Made by a program: the position numbers and the translations under genes
Notes under the pieces: generated by a model
Told to the model about the DNA's origin: nothing
The model's database searches: none
The model's input: only the letters and a program-made list of their open reading frames with translations
Source of the DNA: CAZGDB01 sp964524705
Lineage (GTDB): Bacteria > Pseudomonadota > Gammaproteobacteria > Berkiellales > Berkiellaceae
Length of the DNA: 46,918 bases
NCBI GenBank assembly: GCA_964524705.1
Contig: CAZGDB010000012.1
Coordinates: forward strand, 1-46,918
Direction: 5' to 3'
Part shown: piece after piece, positions 44,056-46,918 of the stretch
Layout: the number at the start of each line of letters is the position of its first letter
Numbering within the stretch: position 1 is the first letter of the stretch

Positions 44056-44877
44056 TTGTATGGGCTGATTGGATACTTTGGGATGCACATCCTCAAAGAG
44101 AACCTGTCTATTTCCACAATGTTATTTTGGCGCTTTTTAGTGTCTAGTATCTTCATATTGATTATTTTTGTTTCCCAACTCAAAACGGTTCGTGCCAGTA
44201 TGCGTGAAATGGGCAAGGTTTTAGTGTTTGAAGCAGGGTTTTATAGCGCTTGCTCTATTACATACTTTATGGCCAGCACCTATTTAGGGACCGGATTATC
44301 CATGGTGATATTTTTTAGCTATCCGGCCATTGTGATGTTTTTTAATCGTGTTTTATATGGCATTCCTATTAAGAAAATGTCGTATTTTGCCATTGGGCTT
44401 ATTTTTTTAGGGATTGTTTTACTTGTAGATCTCGATGAAGCGGCGTTTGATGTAATGGGTGTTTTATTAGGTGTGGCTACTGCATTTTTGTATGCAGGTT
44501 ATATCCTTGCTAGCAAAAAAAGCCAAGTCTCTCCTATTTCTTCTGCATTATTACTTTCAGTAGGATGCACCGTGATGTGTGGGTTGGTGGCCTTATGGGA
44601 TAATACTTTTGTGATCCCAGAAAGTGGCACCGCCTGGATTAATATTTTAGGGATCGGGATTATTTGTACCGCATTCCCCATACTCTTTTTATTAGCAGGG
44701 CTGAAACGTATCAGTTCTGAAAAAGCCGCTATTTTATCGGTATTAGAACCAGTCGTCGTGGTAATTGTTGGGATATTATTTTTACATGAATATATTACTA
44801 CCCTACAAGTTTTTGGGATTTTGACCATTTTGTCAGGGGCAGTGATTACGTTGTTTAGTCCTTCTGTGACCAAATAG
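44056..44877 (+). CDS. DMT/EamA-family permease, start doubtful
   Basis: About ten membrane helices in two EamA-type repeats (LKENLSISTMLFWRFLVSSIFILII..., then ILGIGIICTAFPILFLLAGLKRISSEKAAILSVLEPVVVVIVGILFLHE). The substrate is unknown. The coordinates use the TTG at 44056, the first usable start after the last stop, but this cuts the first helix. The frame reads upstream AKEKQGAAYAIISGLLYGLIGYFG, which is clearly part of the protein. An ATG at 43963 with CAGGGAT before it is in the same frame but its third codon is TAG. The true start may therefore be that ATG with a nonsense mutation, or a rare ATT at 43975. Confidence 0.72.
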   Translation: MYGLIGYFGMHILKENLSISTMLFWRFLVSSIFILIIFVSQLKTVRASMREMGKVLVFEAGFYSACSITYFMASTYLGTGLSMVIFFSYPAIVMFFNRVLYGIPIKKMSYFAIGLIFLGIVLLVDLDEAAFDVMGVLLGVATAFLYAGYILASKKSQVSPISSALLLSVGCTVMCGLVALWDNTFVIPESGTAWINILGIGIICTAFPILFLLAGLKRISSEKAAILSVLEPVVVVIVGILFLHEYITTLQVFGILTILSGAVITLFSPSVTK

Positions 44878-44925
44878 ACTACTTCTTGGTATTTACACCC
44901 TATAAACCCCATACCTTTTCAGCTA

Positions 44926-44953
44926 TTGATTATTTATGACAGAATGGTATAAA
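44926..44953 (+). promoter_or_regulatory. Putative sigma-70 promoter of the kinase-like gene
   Basis: TTGATT, 16-bp spacer, TATAAA, ending 33 bp before the ATG at 44987. Good hexamers, slightly short spacer. It is followed by an A-rich leader with GAGG at the right place. Confidence 0.5.
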
Positions 44954-44986
44954 CTATTAAAATAACTAAAAAAAAAGAGGTTGAGT

Positions 44987-46783
44987 ATGCCACGTCATCC
45001 TTATGATGGATACCAAACAACGGGTACACACACAGATAATACGAGTTTAGCTAATAAAATTACACAGGTGGTTCAAAAAATAAAGAGAAGTGGAAAAACT
45101 GTTTCCCTTAAAAATGGGGGAGACTGGATCCAAAAAAATCCTCAAGGACACCCTGTGGTTGCATTTATACACCCTTTTTTTACAACCCTTAATGCTAAAG
45201 ATACTAATAAACATGCTTACTTAGAAATGTTGGCAGGCGAATGGCTACGTTTACAGAATCCTATACAGCCCAAAGTGCGTATTCGGAATATCGCAGCACC
45301 TGGAAAAAAACCTGAAATTAAAGTGTTATCCAAAAGGCTCAAAGATTTTACTCCTTTTGGACAGTTATTGGTGCAGATGGGAAGATGGAGTGCTATTGGT
45401 GATGCTCTGCAGAACTGGGGGGATGCATTGAGTGGAAGGATTCCTGGTTTTGGAAAGGGGCTGTTTTCTGCGATTACGACACTTAATGGTGATTTACATG
45501 AAGGGAATATTGGTTTTGCTACCAATGAACGCCAAGAACGGGAAATTGTTGTAATTGATACGGGGCAGGCATATATGCCTTTGTTGACCACTTGGCTCAA
45601 GGGGACGGATATAAAAGCAGCGGATATAGAAAATTTTCCTTTTATTGAGGAGAATAAATTTATCACTGAAAACATCATTAGTTTTTTTGCATCAATCACA
45701 AATCGTCAAAAAATCTCCCAGAGGACACTATGGGATAGTGGCGTTACGGGTCAGATTGTTAGCGATCGCAAACAACAGATTTCACCAGGATTTATTGCTG
45801 AAAAGCATGGAAGTATCCTGTGTGGTTTGTTGGCCTCAGATGCTTTTGTAGAAAATTTCATGAACCAATATGCTACTACTGAGAATGCTATTACAATAAG
45901 TGTTGAAGACCTTAAAAAGCTCTCTAAAAAATGTGCGGATTTGCATAATCGGCGCAAACAGAATCTTTATGAGGAATCTTTTAAAATTAATGCTTTTTTG
46001 GAGTATGTACAGACAGATCAGGCGCGAGTATTAGTAGAGCAACATATAAAGAATGTAGGTGCGTTTTGCAGTAAAGGCCATACAAAATTAGCGGAAACCT
46101 CAGAAGGTGTTCAGGCTTTACAAGCAGACATGCAACAAACTTTCGAAAGATTAAAAACGGAAGCGTTATTTCAACAAAAGGTTTTAGCAGTAACAGAAAA
46201 TCAATATATTAAAGCAGTGAATAATAATACTGTTTTAAATTTGGAAGAGGCTAAGGTATTTATTAAAGCAGCTTTTATGAAACCTAAACATGCCCGTCAG
46301 GCGCTGTTGAAGTTGGTGTTACAGCCGGGTAGAGTGCAAGAAACAGGAATTACCGCTGTAGATCTGATGAAAGCATTAAACACAGAAATCACACGTGCAC
46401 GTCGTAAAAATTGGATGTGGGGCTTAAAGTTGGCAGCATCAACCGTTAAAGATATTTATGCTCAAGTGAAATATCCAGCATGCTTTTGGATGGTGGCTTA
46501 CTCATTCTTGAGCTTTGTGGGGCTGCCTACTATAGCATTTCTAGGAGCTTGTTGGTTTGGATTCGTCTTATTATTCACAACTGTAGTGGCAATACGTGCA
46601 GACTTGGCAACTTATAAGGCTAGTTTAGAAAAAGATTGGGCTGTTGAAGTACCCGTACCAAATGAGGCATTGGTTTTAACAGATCCATCGGCAGTGCTGT
46701 CACGCGATCCACATGAAGTAACGCATGCTGCAAATCAGGCCTCTGTAGGATTGGGTACTACTGTTCGAATTGTTCCTTTCTAA
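44987..46783 (+). CDS. Kinase-like membrane protein, candidate effector (598 aa)
   Basis: Not a family I can name. Residues 167-176, NGDLHEGNIG, and 190-196, IDTGQAY, have the spacing of a catalytic loop (GDxHxxN) and metal-binding DxG of atypical kinases and phosphotransferases. Upstream, KHAYLEMLAGEWLRL (75-89) and KVLSKRL (112-118) could be the N-lobe helix and hinge. The middle (280-480) is helical and charged. A hydrophobic hairpin of two helices spans about 496-540, with a ~58-residue tail after it. No signal peptide. This layout is common in translocated effectors of intracellular gammaproteobacteria, but translocation is inference. ATG at 44987 with GAGG. Confidence 0.65.
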   Translation: MPRHPYDGYQTTGTHTDNTSLANKITQVVQKIKRSGKTVSLKNGGDWIQKNPQGHPVVAFIHPFFTTLNAKDTNKHAYLEMLAGEWLRLQNPIQPKVRIRNIAAPGKKPEIKVLSKRLKDFTPFGQLLVQMGRWSAIGDALQNWGDALSGRIPGFGKGLFSAITTLNGDLHEGNIGFATNERQEREIVVIDTGQAYMPLLTTWLKGTDIKAADIENFPFIEENKFITENIISFFASITNRQKISQRTLWDSGVTGQIVSDRKQQISPGFIAEKHGSILCGLLASDAFVENFMNQYATTENAITISVEDLKKLSKKCADLHNRRKQNLYEESFKINAFLEYVQTDQARVLVEQHIKNVGAFCSKGHTKLAETSEGVQALQADMQQTFERLKTEALFQQKVLAVTENQYIKAVNNNTVLNLEEAKVFIKAAFMKPKHARQALLKLVLQPGRVQETGITAVDLMKALNTEITRARRKNWMWGLKLAASTVKDIYAQVKYPACFWMVAYSFLSFVGLPTIAFLGACWFGFVLLFTTVVAIRADLATYKASLEKDWAVEVPVPNEALVLTDPSAVLSRDPHEVTHAANQASVGLGTTVRIVPF

Positions 46784-46918
46784 TAGTCGTTATTATAACT
46801 TAAATTTTTAATGACTACGCCTTCTAATTGAGACAATCCTGGTTTTTGCTTCAGCGCTTTTAAAAGCTCTGGAGCAATATACTTGAGCCGGGTTGCCCAC
46901 GCTGCACTACTGGCGGAT
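46780..46918 (-). CDS. DciA-like (DUF721) protein, C-terminal part only
   Basis: The minus-strand frame enters from the window edge and reads SASSAAWATRLKYIAPELLKALKQKPGLSQLEGVVIKNLSYNNDY with a TAG at 46780-46782. AAWATRLxYIAPELLxxL is the core of DUF721/DciA, the helicase-loading factor of many bacteria without DnaC. A DUF721 gene downstream of lpxC is a familiar gammaproteobacterial neighbourhood. It overlaps the end of the convergent kinase-like gene by 4 bp. Confidence 0.65.
   Translation of the reverse strand, partial: SASSAAWATRLKYIAPELLKALKQKPGLSQLEGVVIKNLSYNNDY

Noticed and set aside
44881..44986. Intrinsic terminator after the DMT permease
   Set aside because: No stable stem followed by a U-run could be found; the A-rich stretch belongs to the next gene's leader.

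Overview
The window looks like the chromosome of a host-associated gammaproteobacterium of moderate-to-low GC, plausibly of the order Legionellales; that placement is inference. Reasons: a gammaproteobacterial-type RNase P RNA next to a dcw (division and cell wall) cluster that ends in ftsZ-lpxC; a meso-diaminopimelate type MurE (DNPR motif); ankyrin-repeat proteins; a kinase-like membrane protein resembling secreted effectors; and many broken genes.

Layout. (1) 1-9375: the 3' part of a very large filamentous-haemagglutinin-type adhesin, three ankyrin-repeat genes (two are tandem paralogues), a GNAT acetyltransferase and a Fic-domain protein. (2) 9376-15500: a toxin-antitoxin/stress island with an MntA/HepT-like pair (HepT has an in-frame stop), a frameshifted SAP-domain gene, a split Hip kinase module with three operators spaced exactly 27 bp apart, a doubly frameshifted second Fic gene and a DUF4143-type ATPase. 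Two diverged copies of an undescribed ~140-bp intergenic repeat flank this island. (3) 15801-22984: rnpB runs directly into the first half of the dcw cluster, rsmH-ftsL-ftsI-murE-murF-mraY; no mraZ is seen. (4) 22985-32935: a ~10-kb accessory insertion splits the dcw cluster. It holds a vapC remnant, an MFS exporter, two IS903-like IS5-family copies bracketing a translationally coupled operon (triple-GNAT fusion, APH-like kinase, truncated GNAT), an IS30-family element, a degraded paralogue, a lipoprotein and a hypothetical protein. (5) 32936-43941: the dcw cluster resumes, murD-ftsW-murG-murC-murB-ddl-ftsQ-ftsA-ftsZ-lpxC, mostly with overlapping or near-touching genes. (6) 43942-46918: a DMT permease with a suspicious start, a 598-aa kinase-like membrane protein, and the 3' end of a convergent dciA-like gene.

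The dcw genes make UDP-MurNAc-pentapeptide, lipid I and lipid II, and the divisome (FtsL, I, W, Q, A, Z); lpxC adds the committed step of lipid A synthesis. The two most unusual items are the IS-bracketed GNAT-GNAT-GNAT/APH/GNAT operon inside the dcw cluster, which looks like an undescribed small-molecule (possibly aminoglycoside-type) modification cassette, and the rnpB-rsmH junction, where the rsmH start codon lies in the 3' tail of the RNase P RNA. Several lesions sit at homopolymers (A8, T5, G7), so sequencing error must be excluded before all of them are called decay.
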